Below are positions 16,941 through 26,345 of a stretch of 64,000 nt of DNA, one piece after another. The stretch comes from Paenibacillus_E sp964253085 (GTDB lineage Bacteria > Bacillota > Bacilli > Paenibacillales > NBRC-103111). The first letter of the stretch is position 1. Each line of letters opens with the position of its first letter. Under the pieces are notes generated by a model. That model was not told where the DNA came from. It saw only the letters and a list, made by a program, of their open reading frames with translations, and did no database searches. Both the position numbers and the translations under genes were made by a program. Where the stretch lies: contig NZ_CAXUQH020000001.1 in the NCBI RefSeq assembly GCF_964253085.1, forward strand, positions 558,001 through 622,000, given 5' to 3'.

Positions 16941-19658
16941 TTAGTTCTTCTCAGCAAGAATGGAACGAAGAACGGTTTGAAGGATACCACCATTACGGTA
17001 GTAGTCTACATCTACCAAGCTATCCAAACGTACAAGTGCTGTGAATTCGAAGCTAGTGCCGTCTTCACGTGTAGCTGTTACTTTTACGGATGAACCTGGT
17101 TGAACGTCATTGCTAAGGCCTGTGATATCGAAAGTCTCGCGACCCGTAATACCTAGCGTTTTCCAGCTTTCGCCGTTAACGAATTGAAGTGGAAGAACAC
17201 CCATACCAACAAGGTTACTACGGTGAATACGCTCGAAGCTTTCAGCGATAACAGCTTTAACGCCTAGCAAGAAAGTACCTTTTGCTGCCCAGTCACGGGA
17301 AGATCCAGTTCCGTACTCTTTACCTGCGATAACGACAAGGTTTTGGCCTTCAGCTTGATACTTCATGGAAGCATCATAGATGGACTCCACTTCGCCAGTT
17401 GGCAAGTAAGTTGTTACGCCGCCTTCAGTTCCTGGAGCGACTTGGTTACGAATACGAATGTTCGCGAACGTACCGCGCATCATCACTTCGTGGTTACCAC
17501 GACGGGAACCGTAGGAGTTGAAATCTTCTCTTTTTACACCATGGTTGATCAAGTATTGGCCCCCTGGGCTGTCTACTTTGATGTTACCAGCAGGGGAGAT
17601 GTGATCCGTTGTAACGGAATCGCCCATAAGTGCTAGTGTTTTTGCGCTGCGAATATCTGCGATATCATCAAGAACTGTGCCAAGGTCTGTGAAGAACGGA
17701 GGCTCTTGGATGTATGTGGAGTTCGTGTCGAACTCGTACAGATCGCCTTCAGGAATTTGAATTTGGTTGAAACGCTCGTTCGCGCGGAATACATTGCTGT
17801 ATTTGTCGCGGAACATGTCAGGGCTCATAGCAATGTTAAGAGCATCTTGAATCTCTTGGTTTGTAGGCCAGATGTCTTTCAAGTAGACAGGTTGATCGTT
17901 CTCGCCATAACCAATTGGATCAGTTGCCAAATCGATATTTACAGTACCTGCAAGAGCATAAGCAACAACTAATGGAGGTGATCCAAGGTAGTTCGCTTTT
18001 ACTTGTGCATGTACGCGGCCTTCAAAGTTACGGTTACCGGAGATAACAGCAGCTACTGTCATATCGTTGTCGATAATCGCTTTGCTAACTTCGTCTGGAA
18101 GCGGACCGGAGTTACCAATACAAGTCGCACAGCCGTAACCCGCAACGTGGAAGCCAAGAGCTTCTAGGGACTCAAGAAGGCCTGCTTTAATCAGGTACTC
18201 AGTAACAACTAGGGAACCTGGCGTCAAAGAGCTTTTTACGAAAGCTGGCTTTTTCAAACCAAGAGCTACCGCTTTTTTCGCTACGAGACCAGCACCGATC
18301 ATAACGCTTGGGTTGGAAGTGTTCGTACAGGAAGTAATAGCCGCGATAACAACTGCGCCAGTACCCATTTTGACAGTTTCGCCACCTGGATAAACAACAT
18401 CAACAACTTCAGCCACTTTCTCTTCTGTCAAACCGTAACCGCCTTTTTCGATCGGTGTACGGATGATAGCGTTGAAAGATTCTTTCATGTTCGTAAGTTC
18501 TACACGATCTTGCGGACGTTTAGGACCAGCTAAGCTTGGAACGACCGTGCTAAGATCAAGCTCAAGAACATCTGTGAACACTGGATCTGGTGTGCTGTCA
18601 GTACGGAACATGCCTTGTGCTTTGTAGTAAGCTTCTACAAGGGCAATTTGCTCTTCTTCACGGCCAGTAGCACGCAAGTAGTTCAATGTTTCGTTATCAA
18701 CAGGGAAGAAACCGATTGTTGCGCCGTACTCAGGAGCCATGTTCGCAACCGTTGCGCGGTCAGCCAAGGAAATGTTGCTTAGTCCAGGACCGAAGAACTC
18801 AACGAATTTACCAACAACGCCTTTTTTACGCAAAATTTGAGTAACAGTCAACGCCAAGTCAGTCGCTGTAGCGCCTTCTGCCAGTTGACCAGTTAATTTG
18901 AAACCAACAACGTCTGGAGCGACGAAGTATAGAGGTTGACCAAGCATACCAGCTTCCGCTTCGATACCGCCAACGCCCCAACCTACAACACCAAGACCAT
19001 TGATCATTGTTGTATGGGAGTCAGTACCTACGAGGGAATCTGGATACACGACAGTTTCGCCGTCGATTGTTTTCGTAGCTGCAACAGATGCCAAGTACTC
19101 CAAGTTAACTTGGTGAACGATACCTGTTGAAGGTGGCACTGCACGGAAATTATCGAATGCGGTTTGTGCCCAACGCAAGAAGCGGTAACGCTCTTCGTTT
19201 CTTTCGAATTCTAAGTTAATGTTCATTTCGAGTGCATCCGGGGAACCGAAAGCATCAACCATGACAGAGTGGTCAATTACAAGGTCAACAGGAACAAGCG
19301 GGTTAATACGTTTAGGATCTCCGCCTTCACGAGCCATAGTCGCACGCATTGCCGCAAGGTCAACGACGACTGGAACGCCTGTGAAATCTTGAAGAACGAT
19401 ACGAGCAGGGATGAAAGGGATTTCTTTGTTCTCATCGCGGCCTTCAGCCCAGCCAGCGATTTGTTTTACGTGCTCACTTGTAATAGCGCGACCGTCAAAT
19501 TGACGAATAGCAGCTTCAAGCAAAACGCGGATGGAAACTGGAAGATTGTTGATCGTGCCGTGACCTTGGCTTTCAAAGTCAGGAAGGCTGTAATACTGGA
19601 ACGATTTCGTGCCGACAGTTAACTGCTTGCGCACAGAAAAAGAGTCCTTATTGGACAT
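16941..19658 (-). CDS. acnA: Aconitate hydratase
   Basis: TCA-cycle enzyme interconverting citrate and isocitrate through a 4Fe-4S cluster. The 905 residues match the AcnA/IRP1 class. They show the substrate region VVYPDSLVGTDSHTTMINGLGV, cluster cysteines in TSCTNTSNP and YGCATCIGNSGPL, and the C-terminal swivel domain (GKEYGTGSSRDWAAKG, AESFERIHRSNLVGMGV). Start: ATG at 19658, preceded by GAGGAGGAACT; a longer in-frame reading to 19700 has no basis. In Bacillus such enzymes also bind RNA when iron is low. Monocistronic. Confidence 0.97.
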   Translation of the reverse strand: MSNKDSFSVRKQLTVGTKSFQYYSLPDFESQGHGTINNLPVSIRVLLEAAIRQFDGRAITSEHVKQIAGWAEGRDENKEIPFIPARIVLQDFTGVPVVVDLAAMRATMAREGGDPKRINPLVPVDLVIDHSVMVDAFGSPDALEMNINLEFERNEERYRFLRWAQTAFDNFRAVPPSTGIVHQVNLEYLASVAATKTIDGETVVYPDSLVGTDSHTTMINGLGVVGWGVGGIEAEAGMLGQPLYFVAPDVVGFKLTGQLAEGATATDLALTVTQILRKKGVVGKFVEFFGPGLSNISLADRATVANMAPEYGATIGFFPVDNETLNYLRATGREEEQIALVEAYYKAQGMFRTDSTPDPVFTDVLELDLSTVVPSLAGPKRPQDRVELTNMKESFNAIIRTPIEKGGYGLTEEKVAEVVDVVYPGGETVKMGTGAVVIAAITSCTNTSNPSVMIGAGLVAKKAVALGLKKPAFVKSSLTPGSLVVTEYLIKAGLLESLEALGFHVAGYGCATCIGNSGPLPDEVSKAIIDNDMTVAAVISGNRNFEGRVHAQVKANYLGSPPLVVAYALAGTVNIDLATDPIGYGENDQPVYLKDIWPTNQEIQDALNIAMSPDMFRDKYSNVFRANERFNQIQIPEGDLYEFDTNSTYIQEPPFFTDLGTVLDDIADIRSAKTLALMGDSVTTDHISPAGNIKVDSPGGQYLINHGVKREDFNSYGSRRGNHEVMMRGTFANIRIRNQVAPGTEGGVTTYLPTGEVESIYDASMKYQAEGQNLVVIAGKEYGTGSSRDWAAKGTFLLGVKAVIAESFERIHRSNLVGMGVLPLQFVNGESWKTLGITGRETFDITGLSNDVQPGSSVKVTATREDGTSFEFTALVRLDSLVDVDYYRNGGILQTVLRSILAEKN

Positions 19659-19746
19659 AGGTAGTTCCTCCTCTAATAATATAATATCTAACCATGCCAT
19701 CGAATTTCATCTAGTGAAACTCGATTTCATAATTCCCTCTACCTCA

Positions 19747-19775
19747 AGTATAGCGCTTCGCCACGTGTGAGTAAA
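19747..19775 (-). promoter_or_regulatory. Sigma-A type promoter of acnA
   Basis: On the minus strand TTTACT (19770-19775) and TATACT (19747-19752) are separated by exactly 17 bp, about 90 bp upstream of the acnA start codon. Confidence 0.6.
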
Positions 19776-19894
19776 GATTAATTTCAATCATTTTTACCGT
19801 CAAAATGTCATATATTGAATCAATTCAAAGCAATTCGGGCTTGTCCTAACGAAACGGATAAAAACCTTAATAAAAGCTAAGGAGGGATACCAAG

Positions 19895-20917
19895 ATGTCC
19901 TGGAAAACAGCGCTCTACAATTACGTTCATGCGAAAAATCAGGCTGAGCTTGAGGGCTCATCTGCACCCTTGGAAGCATTTGTCTCGGACAGCGCTTATG
20001 TACGGAAACAGGATGTCAAGGTGCGAAGGCTCCTGAACAGTTACCGAGAACGTGATGCTAAGCTGCTGCGTGGAGAGACGAAGCTCCGTATGCAAGGTAT
20101 TAAGGAATTGCCTTATGGTATTATTGCTGATATCCAGCTGCATCGGTTTTTGACCTATCAAATTGGTTTGATAGAACATCAGGAAGAGCGTATAGAGTCA
20201 GAACGTGTGATTATTGAGCAAAATGCTCTTGGTTGGAAGGTTCAAAGTGCGGAACTTTTACAAAGCGAAAAGTCCCAGCCCAGCCGCGGACGCAGCTTCC
20301 ATTTGTCAGAGAATGAAACATTCCTAAACACCAAGCGAAGCTCGCCATCTCTTCCTTATATCAATCCTAGTATACGCAATACGAGTGGTCTGGAATCCGC
20401 TCACCGTAAAATCATTTATAATCGTCCCAAAGCCGTCCAATATGCGGAAAAGTGGTGGCAAACACCGAATCCGAGTTATGAGTATTTCGAAGTAGATTGC
20501 ACGAATTATGTCTCGCAATGCCTCTTTGCAGGCGGGGCTCCAATGGACTATACTGGGAAAAGGGAATCAGGCTGGTGGTATGCTGGAAAAAAAGGGCATC
20601 AAGAGCTCTGGAGCTATAGTTGGGCAGTAGCCAACAGTTTGCATCATTATTTAGAACATCCTCATAAGCATGGTTTGACAGGTACAGCCGTCAAGAACGC
20701 TTGGGAGCTGCAGCCAGGAGACACCATCAGCTATGATTGGGATGGCGATGGTCGCTTCCAGCACAACACGATCGTTATAGGTAAAGATGCCAATGGGATG
20801 CCGCTCGTTAATGCGCATACCTTTAATAGCCGTAATCGGTACTGGGCATACAAGGATTCACCTGCTTGGTCAGAACGGACAAAATACATGTTCATTCATG
20901 TTGCTGATGAAATGTAA
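19895..20917 (+). CDS. Amidase-domain protein (Amidase_6 type)
   Basis: A 340-residue protein without signal peptide. The C-terminal part (about 175-335) matches the putative amidase domain found in sporulation-associated and secreted Bacillus proteins. It begins YNRPKAVQYAEKWW and has the likely nucleophile C202 in VDCTNYVSQC, the SGWWYAG segment, the candidate His in FQHNTIV and a late N-A-H-T. The N-terminal 170 residues are helical and charged and unrecognised. The substrate is probably a peptidoglycan-type amide, by family inference only. ATG is preceded by AAGGAGGG. ddl follows after 40 bp. Confidence 0.82.
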   Translation: MSWKTALYNYVHAKNQAELEGSSAPLEAFVSDSAYVRKQDVKVRRLLNSYRERDAKLLRGETKLRMQGIKELPYGIIADIQLHRFLTYQIGLIEHQEERIESERVIIEQNALGWKVQSAELLQSEKSQPSRGRSFHLSENETFLNTKRSSPSLPYINPSIRNTSGLESAHRKIIYNRPKAVQYAEKWWQTPNPSYEYFEVDCTNYVSQCLFAGGAPMDYTGKRESGWWYAGKKGHQELWSYSWAVANSLHHYLEHPHKHGLTGTAVKNAWELQPGDTISYDWDGDGRFQHNTIVIGKDANGMPLVNAHTFNSRNRYWAYKDSPAWSERTKYMFIHVADEM

Positions 20918-20957
20918 GATGGCATAGAGATTTGTAAATACTAGACGGAGGTACGTA

Positions 20958-22100
20958 ATGAGCCGCAAAATACGAATTGGTTTAATTTATGGAGGGAAAT
21001 CCGGCGAGCATGATGTGTCTTTGCAAACAGCATTGGCGGTTATGAAAGCTGTGGACTTCACGAAATATGAGATAACACCGTTTTATATATCCAAAAAAGG
21101 GGAATGGAGAAGCGGTGCGCCGCTTCTAGGTCCTGCTGAGTCCAAGGAAGTGCTGACCTTCAGTACGGGAGATGCTGGAGCTCCGGCTTCCAATGCATTG
21201 GCACCGATTTTCGGTGGTATTCAAACGAAGGGTGACGTAGCTGTTTCTTCTATTACATCCGCTGGAGCGGAGGATCTCGGATTAGATGTCGTGTTCCCGC
21301 TATTACACGGAACGTTCGGGGAAGATGGGACGATTCAAGGACTTTTGGAAATGGCGAACATCCCCTATGTAGGTGCTGGTGTACTGGCTTCTGCTGTCGG
21401 CATGGATAAAGTCATGATGAAGAAAGTTTTTGCACAGGAAGGACTTCCGCAGTGCATTTTCCGTCATTTTACCCGTACCGAGTGGGAAAAGAACCGCGCT
21501 TACCACCTCATGGAGCTGGAGACAGCGATTGGCTACCCATGCTTCGTGAAGCCGGCTAACTTAGGTTCAAGCGTTGGGATTTCCAAAGCTAGAAATCAAG
21601 AAGAGCTGATCGCGGCAGTTGCTTTTGCTTTCCAATATGATCGCAAAGTTATTATTGAAGAAAATATCGATGCCCGTGAAATCGAAGTTGCCGTTCTGGG
21701 GAATGATGAGCCTATCGCTTCGGTAGTAGGTGAGATCGTATCTTCTAATGAATTCTACGATTACAAAGCCAAATATCTGGATGGTAAATCAGCCATGATT
21801 ATTCCTGCCGAGATCTCCCAAGAGGTATCGGATGAGGTTAGAGTGTTGGCGCTTCGCGCGTTCTTGGCGGTGGATGGCAGCGGGTTGTCACGTGTGGACT
21901 TCTTCCTAGGCAAAATAGATCAAAAAATCTACATCAATGAAATCAATACGATGCCTGGCTTCACCCCATTCAGCATGTACCCATTGCTATGGCAAGAGAC
22001 AGGTAAACCTTATAAAGAGCTGCTGGATGATCTCATTCGTTTGGCGCTTGAGCGACACGCAGCTAAGCAAAATATCCAATATTCTTTCGATGCGGAGTAG
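20958..22100 (+). CDS. ddl: D-alanine--D-alanine ligase
   Basis: ATP-grasp ligase that makes the D-Ala-D-Ala dipeptide for peptidoglycan. The 380 residues show the family start GGKSGEHDVSLQTA and the PLLHGTFGEDGTIQGLLEMANIP region. GSSVGISKA in the omega loop and the metal-binding INEINTMPGFTPFSMYP near the C-terminus complete the set. The Tyr-type versus Phe-type vancomycin selectivity was not resolved. ATG follows GGAGG. A small gene begins 7 bp after its stop, suggesting cotranscription. Confidence 0.96.
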   Translation: MSRKIRIGLIYGGKSGEHDVSLQTALAVMKAVDFTKYEITPFYISKKGEWRSGAPLLGPAESKEVLTFSTGDAGAPASNALAPIFGGIQTKGDVAVSSITSAGAEDLGLDVVFPLLHGTFGEDGTIQGLLEMANIPYVGAGVLASAVGMDKVMMKKVFAQEGLPQCIFRHFTRTEWEKNRAYHLMELETAIGYPCFVKPANLGSSVGISKARNQEELIAAVAFAFQYDRKVIIEENIDAREIEVAVLGNDEPIASVVGEIVSSNEFYDYKAKYLDGKSAMIIPAEISQEVSDEVRVLALRAFLAVDGSGLSRVDFFLGKIDQKIYINEINTMPGFTPFSMYPLLWQETGKPYKELLDDLIRLALERHAAKQNIQYSFDAE

Positions 22101-22107
22101 ATAAGCC

Positions 22108-22425
22108 ATGGGTTTTCAAACGGAATTTAATTCAGTTTGCAAGTTTAAGTCCGAGCAAGAGCTCTATGAGCTGCTGGAGTATGGCCGCGGCAAAATGGTG
22201 AAAAGCGGCTTCCGCGTTTTCCCTACGGGCCAGAAGGTTATCGCGTATACACCTGAGAATCAAGCGATCGCTATCGTGCGCATCGTGGCCTCCATCGCGG
22301 AAATCAATTTCCAAGGTGAAGAGGTTACACAGGTGGAAATGGAGCTCATTCGGCGGTTAACCGAGGAAGAAGCTCGCATTCAGACCTCGCTTGCGTACGA
22401 AATGTTTTTCGGGGAGCAAGCCTAG
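22108..22425 (+). CDS. Conserved-looking small protein of unknown function
   Basis: A 105-residue soluble acidic protein with no signal peptide or membrane helix. It reads as alternating beta strands (GFRVFPTGQKVIAYTPENQAIAI then VRIVASIAEINFQGEE) capped by a C-terminal helix (LTEEEARIQTSLAYEMFF). I do not recognise the family. It sits 7 bp behind ddl and ends in front of a strong terminator, so it is the last gene of the ddl unit. Ribosome-binding site is weak, consistent with coupling to ddl. Confidence 0.7.
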   Translation: MGFQTEFNSVCKFKSEQELYELLEYGRGKMVKSGFRVFPTGQKVIAYTPENQAIAIVRIVASIAEINFQGEEVTQVEMELIRRLTEEEARIQTSLAYEMFFGEQA

Positions 22426-22444
22426 AGGATGTTAAAAGCATAGA

Positions 22445-22483
22445 GAAACACCGACCTTTCGGGGGCGGTGTTTCTTTTTTTTT
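22445..22483 (+). terminator. Terminator of the ddl operon
   Basis: Perfect 9-bp stem GAAACACCG/CGGTGTTTC followed by nine T. Confidence 0.92.
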
Positions 22484-22492
22484 GCTCGGGTG

Positions 22493-22517
22493 GCGAAACA
22501 TGTTTCCGCTATTCTTC
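22493..22517 (+). repeat. Solitary copy of the 25-bp palindromic repeat
   Basis: GCGAAACATGTTTCCGCTAT and the next five bases align with the four units at 52.8-53.0 kb (core pattern RCGGAAC-N4-TTCCGCTAT) with few changes. It lies directly after the ddl terminator. Confidence 0.5.
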
Positions 22518-22630
22518 CTAGTAACAGTCTATCTTTCATTTTGTATGATTATAGGGTTTCTATTGTCCCTTTCGAATAGATTGCTAGCTTCATAGAATAA
22601 CTTATCCTAATCGAAAGGAAGTGATCATAC

Positions 22631-23065
22631 ATGAAAAAACACACAAAAATCATTAGTACAGACAGCAGTTGGGTAAACGCGATTGAAATTGCGCCATTTC
22701 CGACATGGGTGCAACCTCGAGCAGGTGAATATTACGTTTGGGGGGCGAATGATCCGTATGGGCCAGCAGCAGTGGTAGCCAAAACATTCAAGGTGGACTG
22801 GAAAAAAATTAAGAAAGCTACGTTATTCTTGTCCGTTGACAACTATGCCATCGTGCTAATTAACGGAGTGCCCGTAGTTATCGACCGACCGCAGGATACC
22901 TTTGCCTTTTTCAATCCGGGAAGAACGTTCCACATCGAGCCTTTCCTTAACCAAGGTGAAAATGATATTGTGATTGCTGGTTTTAATTCCCCATCCAATG
23001 CAAACCGAAGCCAAGGCAATCCAGCTGGCATACTTGCTCGTATCGAGATTAAATACGAACATTAA
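22631..23065 (+). CDS. Hypothetical protein with predicted beta-sandwich fold
   Basis: A 144-residue protein with no signal peptide. The pattern WVQPRAGEYYVWGANDPYG, then ATLFLSVDNYAIVLINGVPVV, then GRTFHIEPFLNQGENDIVIAG recalls galactose-binding-like jelly-roll domains, where a strand ends in an LxxNGxxV turn and a later strand reads L-x-x-G-x-N-x-I. That is a fold-level inference; no catalytic motif is visible. The start ATG is preceded by GGAAGTGAT. It is monocistronic between two terminators. No functional call is made. Confidence 0.6.
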   Translation: MKKHTKIISTDSSWVNAIEIAPFPTWVQPRAGEYYVWGANDPYGPAAVVAKTFKVDWKKIKKATLFLSVDNYAIVLINGVPVVIDRPQDTFAFFNPGRTFHIEPFLNQGENDIVIAGFNSPSNANRSQGNPAGILARIEIKYEH

Positions 23066-23090
23066 TCGGATCTCCAAATAGTACAAAAGA

Positions 23091-23123
23091 CCCTTATGAC
23101 GTTCTTGAACGTCGAAGGGCCTG
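23091..23123 (+). terminator. Hairpin after the beta-sandwich gene
   Basis: Stem CCCTT-N2-GACGTTC / GAACGTC-G-AAGGG with a 2-nt loop; the following T-run is poor (CTGTTTGT), so termination is uncertain. Confidence 0.5.
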
Positions 23124-23239
23124 TTTGTATGTGCATCAATTCGCTAGGGTAATCTAATTGTGAGAAAATTCGGGTTTGCAGTAACATGCACCAAGCAGCC
23201 ATATAATCCATTGGGAAACGAACCTGGAGGTTAACGAAC

Positions 23240-24229
23240 ATGCTCATTCACCTAGGATACGTAGCCATGTCCACCGTGGTAAAGAATGCTTCCCCGTCCA
23301 AGACGATGACGGCGACGAACTTCAGTAAGCTGCTCGATCGCGAGGCAGCGATCCGCAAGCTCGAGCGAATTGGCGCTGAAAATTTACATAACACGCTCCG
23401 CCTGCTCAAACATAATCGTGCTCATGACATCATGGTGTTTCGGTTTTCTTCTCGGTTTATTCCGCTGATTGGCCATGAAATGCTAGGTGACTGGGATCCA
23501 ATCCCATCCCTATCGGCGGAGTTTGAGGAGCTTGGCAGCTATGCCAAGCAGAATAACATGCGCGTCAGCTTCCATCCCGATCACTTCACCGTGCTTAGCA
23601 CGCCACGGAAGGACGTATTAGAGAAGTCTGTTCAGGATTTAGAGCGACATTCCGCCATGCTGAACGCCATGGGTCTTGGCATGGAGGCCATGTGCAACAT
23701 CCATGTTGGCGGCTCTTATGGGGATAAAACGAAGGCAGCGAAGCGATTTGTTCAGAATTTCAGCGCGCTGCGCAAGCCAATTCAACAGCGAATCACCCTC
23801 GAAAATGACGACAAAACCTTCAATGCATTAGAAACACTCGAGATTGCCGAGGAAGTCGGTGCGCCTATGGTGCTGGATGTGCATCATCATGCGGTCAATA
23901 ACAACGGGGAGGACATCTTGGAGTTATGGCCGCGCATCCAAGAAACCTGGCTCACACGCGCGCGCCTGCATCTAGATGAAGCATCAGCCTCGCTGCCTCC
24001 CAAAATTCACGTTTCCAGTCCCAAAGGCGAAACGGAGCCAAGAAGTCACGCCGATTATGTGGAGGTGGGGCCTTTATTTACGTTTCTCAAAGCGATAGCG
24101 CCCATCACACCGAAGCTTGATATCATGATTGAAGCAAAGATGAAGGATAGCGCCCTGTTCAAGCTCATGGAGGACCTCAAGGGACAAGAAGGTGTCACAG
24201 CCTTAGATGAAGCGTCGCTTCAGCTATAA
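23240..24229 (+). CDS. uvsE: UV DNA damage endonuclease
   Basis: Apurinic/UV-lesion endonuclease of the UvdE family that nicks DNA 5' to pyrimidine dimers, using a TIM barrel with three metal ions. The 329 residues begin HLGYVAMST, and contain LRLLKHNRAHDIMVFRFSSRFIPLIGH, RVSFHPDHFTVL, NIHVGGSYGDK, ITLENDDKTF and LDVHHHAVNNNG, which carry the His/Glu/Asp metal ligands. Spore formers often carry this repair route. ATG is preceded by GGAGG at good spacing. Monocistronic, 92 bp upstream of fabI. Confidence 0.95.
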   Translation: MLIHLGYVAMSTVVKNASPSKTMTATNFSKLLDREAAIRKLERIGAENLHNTLRLLKHNRAHDIMVFRFSSRFIPLIGHEMLGDWDPIPSLSAEFEELGSYAKQNNMRVSFHPDHFTVLSTPRKDVLEKSVQDLERHSAMLNAMGLGMEAMCNIHVGGSYGDKTKAAKRFVQNFSALRKPIQQRITLENDDKTFNALETLEIAEEVGAPMVLDVHHHAVNNNGEDILELWPRIQETWLTRARLHLDEASASLPPKIHVSSPKGETEPRSHADYVEVGPLFTFLKAIAPITPKLDIMIEAKMKDSALFKLMEDLKGQEGVTALDEASLQL

Positions 24230-24321
24230 TCCCATATTTTTCTTGAATTGTTGGACAAAATGGGGTACTTTGGTTAAATGAACGACTAACCATGCCATTG
24301 TGAGAGGGGCTTCTACGAACC

Positions 24322-25092
24322 ATGAGTCAATTATTAAACGGAAAAAATATACTTGTAATGGGTGTTGCCAATGATCGCAGTATCGCTTGGGCCATTGCAC
24401 AATCTTTAGCCGCACAAGGCGCTAATCTGGTGTTCACGTTCGAAAACGAGCGCGTGGAGGAACGCGTACGCAAGTTGGCTGACACAATTCCAGGCTCCAC
24501 GTTAATGCCTTGTAATGTAACCGTAGATGCAGAGATTGATACCTTGGCTTCCGCGCTCAAAGAGAAGTTCGGTGTCGTGCACGGTCTTGTACATAGTATT
24601 GCTTTTGCTAAAACAGAAGAGCTGGACGGGCTGTTCGTTGATACATCACGCGATGGTTTTGCGCTTGCGCATGACATCAGTGCTTACTCTCTAGTGGCAG
24701 TATCCAAACGCATTTACCCGCTGATGACAGAAGGCGGAAGCATCATGACCATGACATACCTTGGCGCAGAGCGCGCTATGAAGAACTACAACGTGATGGG
24801 CGTTGCCAAAGCTGCGCTTGAAGCTAGCGTTCGTTACCTCGCGGCAGATCTTGGCCAATTCGGTATCCGTGTAAACGGCATCTCGGCAGGTCCGATCCGT
24901 ACGTTGGCTGCTAAAGGGATCAAGGATTTCAACTCCATCCTGCGTCAAGTTGAAGAGAAAGCTCCGCTTCGTAAAACAACAGATACAGCTGAAGTTGGCG
25001 ACACGGCTATGTTCCTCATGAGCAACTTGTCCCGCGGCATCACGGGCGAAGTTATTTATGTAGACGGCGGGTACCACATTGTTGGAATTTAG
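24322..25092 (+). CDS. fabI: Enoyl-[acyl-carrier-protein] reductase (FabI type)
   Basis: NAD(P)H-dependent reductase that completes each cycle of fatty acid elongation; target of triclosan. The 256 residues have the atypical SDR cofactor loop GVANDRSIAWAIA and the catalytic pair Y156 and K163 (YNVMGVAK, the FabI Y-x6-K spacing) with Y146. The DLGQFGIRVNGISAGPIRTLAAKGI segment and the C-terminal GEVIYVDGGYHI are also present. ATG is preceded by GAGAGGGG at long spacing. A terminator follows. Confidence 0.97.
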   Translation: MSQLLNGKNILVMGVANDRSIAWAIAQSLAAQGANLVFTFENERVEERVRKLADTIPGSTLMPCNVTVDAEIDTLASALKEKFGVVHGLVHSIAFAKTEELDGLFVDTSRDGFALAHDISAYSLVAVSKRIYPLMTEGGSIMTMTYLGAERAMKNYNVMGVAKAALEASVRYLAADLGQFGIRVNGISAGPIRTLAAKGIKDFNSILRQVEEKAPLRKTTDTAEVGDTAMFLMSNLSRGITGEVIYVDGGYHIVGI

Positions 25093-25126
25093 AAGGCTTT
25101 ATTTTCATAGATATTAAGAAGGAAAT

Positions 25127-25157
25127 CCGTGCGGTCTTGGCCGTTACGGTTTTTTTT
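25127..25157 (+). terminator. Terminator after fabI
   Basis: Stem CCGT-G-CGG / CCG-TT-ACGG with short loop followed by eight T. Confidence 0.85.
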
Positions 25158-25284
25158 CGTTTGAATTTCGCGCCAATGTGAAAATGTACGAATAATTTAG
25201 GATGAAACGCACTAGTATTAGAAACGTATAATTTACTATACTTAACGTATTATCTAAATTAATGAAAAGAAAGAGTTGATATAT

Positions 25285-26145
25285 ATGGTACATGGTGAGA
25301 CGGAAACCTTCGTGGTTGGGAGTAAAAGCTTTACAGCAGTAGCCATTAATACGGCAGCCAAAGCGGGACAATGGATCAAGACTAAACTTGGGGACATTAA
25401 TCATGTGGGGACGAAGCACTCTGCCCAAGACTTGGTGACAGAGGTCGATAAAGGTTCTGAGAAGCTGATTCGTAATCTGATTATGACGCATTTCCCGAAT
25501 CATTCCATCCTTGGAGAGGAAGGGGTTGAACCAGGTCCGGAGGCATCGGCCAAAGCGCTGCAAGAAATGAGTGACGAAGAGTACCTTTGGATCGTGGATC
25601 CGATTGATGGCACAACGAACTTCGTTCATGGTTTTCCTTTCTTCTCCGTATCGATCGCACTGGCGCACAAAGGTGAAGTCATCGTAGGTGTCGTATACGA
25701 CCCTTCACGCGACGAATTATTCGTTGCTGAGAAAGGGAAAGGCGCCTATATGCACGGTAAAAAGACTGAGGTCTCCGAAGATGAGACGTTGCTCACCAGC
25801 TTAATCGCCACAGGCTTCCCAGCTGATCGTGATGGGGCGCTGCCTATTAACCTGAAGGGCGTTCAGGCGCTTTCGCCGAAAGTTCGTAATATCCGTGTGG
25901 CAGGCTCTGCCGCGCTGCATTTGGCCTATGTGGCTGCTGGGCGTCTTAGCGGCTTTTGGGAAATCGGTCTCAATGCCTGGGACATTGCAGCGGGTGCCTT
26001 GCTCATTACAGAGTCAGGCGGCCGTGTGACGGATACGGAAGGCAAGCCTTATCACTTAGGCGTTCGTAATGTGATGGCATCGAATGGACGCATTCACGAG
26101 GAGTTTCAGCACGAGCTAGCCTTAGCAGAGGCGACAAAAATATAA
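25285..26145 (+). CDS. Inositol monophosphatase family protein
   Basis: Mg-dependent phosphatase of the IMPase/FBPase/CysQ superfamily; substrates may be inositol phosphate, fructose bisphosphate, NADP or PAP, and the sequence does not decide. The 286 residues show SAQDLVTEVDKGSEK, the first metal Glu in ILGEEG, the signature WIVDPIDGTTNFVHGFP, and the C-terminal WEIGLNAWDIAAGALLITESGG with the last metal Asp. ATG at 25285 is chosen over a TTG three codons upstream; the ribosome-binding site AAAGAG is weak. Monocistronic. Confidence 0.9.
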   Translation: MVHGETETFVVGSKSFTAVAINTAAKAGQWIKTKLGDINHVGTKHSAQDLVTEVDKGSEKLIRNLIMTHFPNHSILGEEGVEPGPEASAKALQEMSDEEYLWIVDPIDGTTNFVHGFPFFSVSIALAHKGEVIVGVVYDPSRDELFVAEKGKGAYMHGKKTEVSEDETLLTSLIATGFPADRDGALPINLKGVQALSPKVRNIRVAGSAALHLAYVAAGRLSGFWEIGLNAWDIAAGALLITESGGRVTDTEGKPYHLGVRNVMASNGRIHEEFQHELALAEATKI

Positions 26146-26152
26146 AATAAAT

Positions 26153-26203
26153 TAACCTCTTGCAAGGTCGTTCCATGAGGAATGACCCGGCAAGAGGTTT
26201 TTT
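26153..26203 (+). terminator. Terminator after the IMPase-family gene
   Basis: Ten-bp stem AACCTCTTGC/GCAAGAGGTT followed by a run of T. Confidence 0.88.
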
Positions 26204-26240
26204 CCTCTATTTGGAACTAAGGCAGTCCGTCGTAAAAGTC

Positions 26241-26300
26241 TGGTGAAATTCGTTCAAATCCACTATAATATGAGATATCTCATTTATTTAAACGTTTCAA
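26241..26300 (+). promoter_or_regulatory. Promoter and possible LacI-type operator of the KDG catabolic genes
   Basis: TGGTGA (26241-26246) and TATAAT (26264-26269) are 17 bp apart. About 18 bp downstream of the -10 box, at 26288-26300, is TTAAACGTTTCAA, whose centre AAACGTTT is a perfect CG-centred dyad of the kind bound by LacI-family regulators such as KdgR or CcpA. It would sit near or just after the transcription start. Confidence 0.45.
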
Positions 26301-26345
26301 TTAACGGGACACGCGAGTCGTGATCGGAATGGATGGAGTGCTTCT

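Noticed and set aside
19659..19700. N-terminal extension of aconitase
   Set aside because: GAGGAGG lies just before the ATG at 19658, and aconitases start near MSNKDSFSV-like sequence; the extension overlaps the ribosome-binding site.
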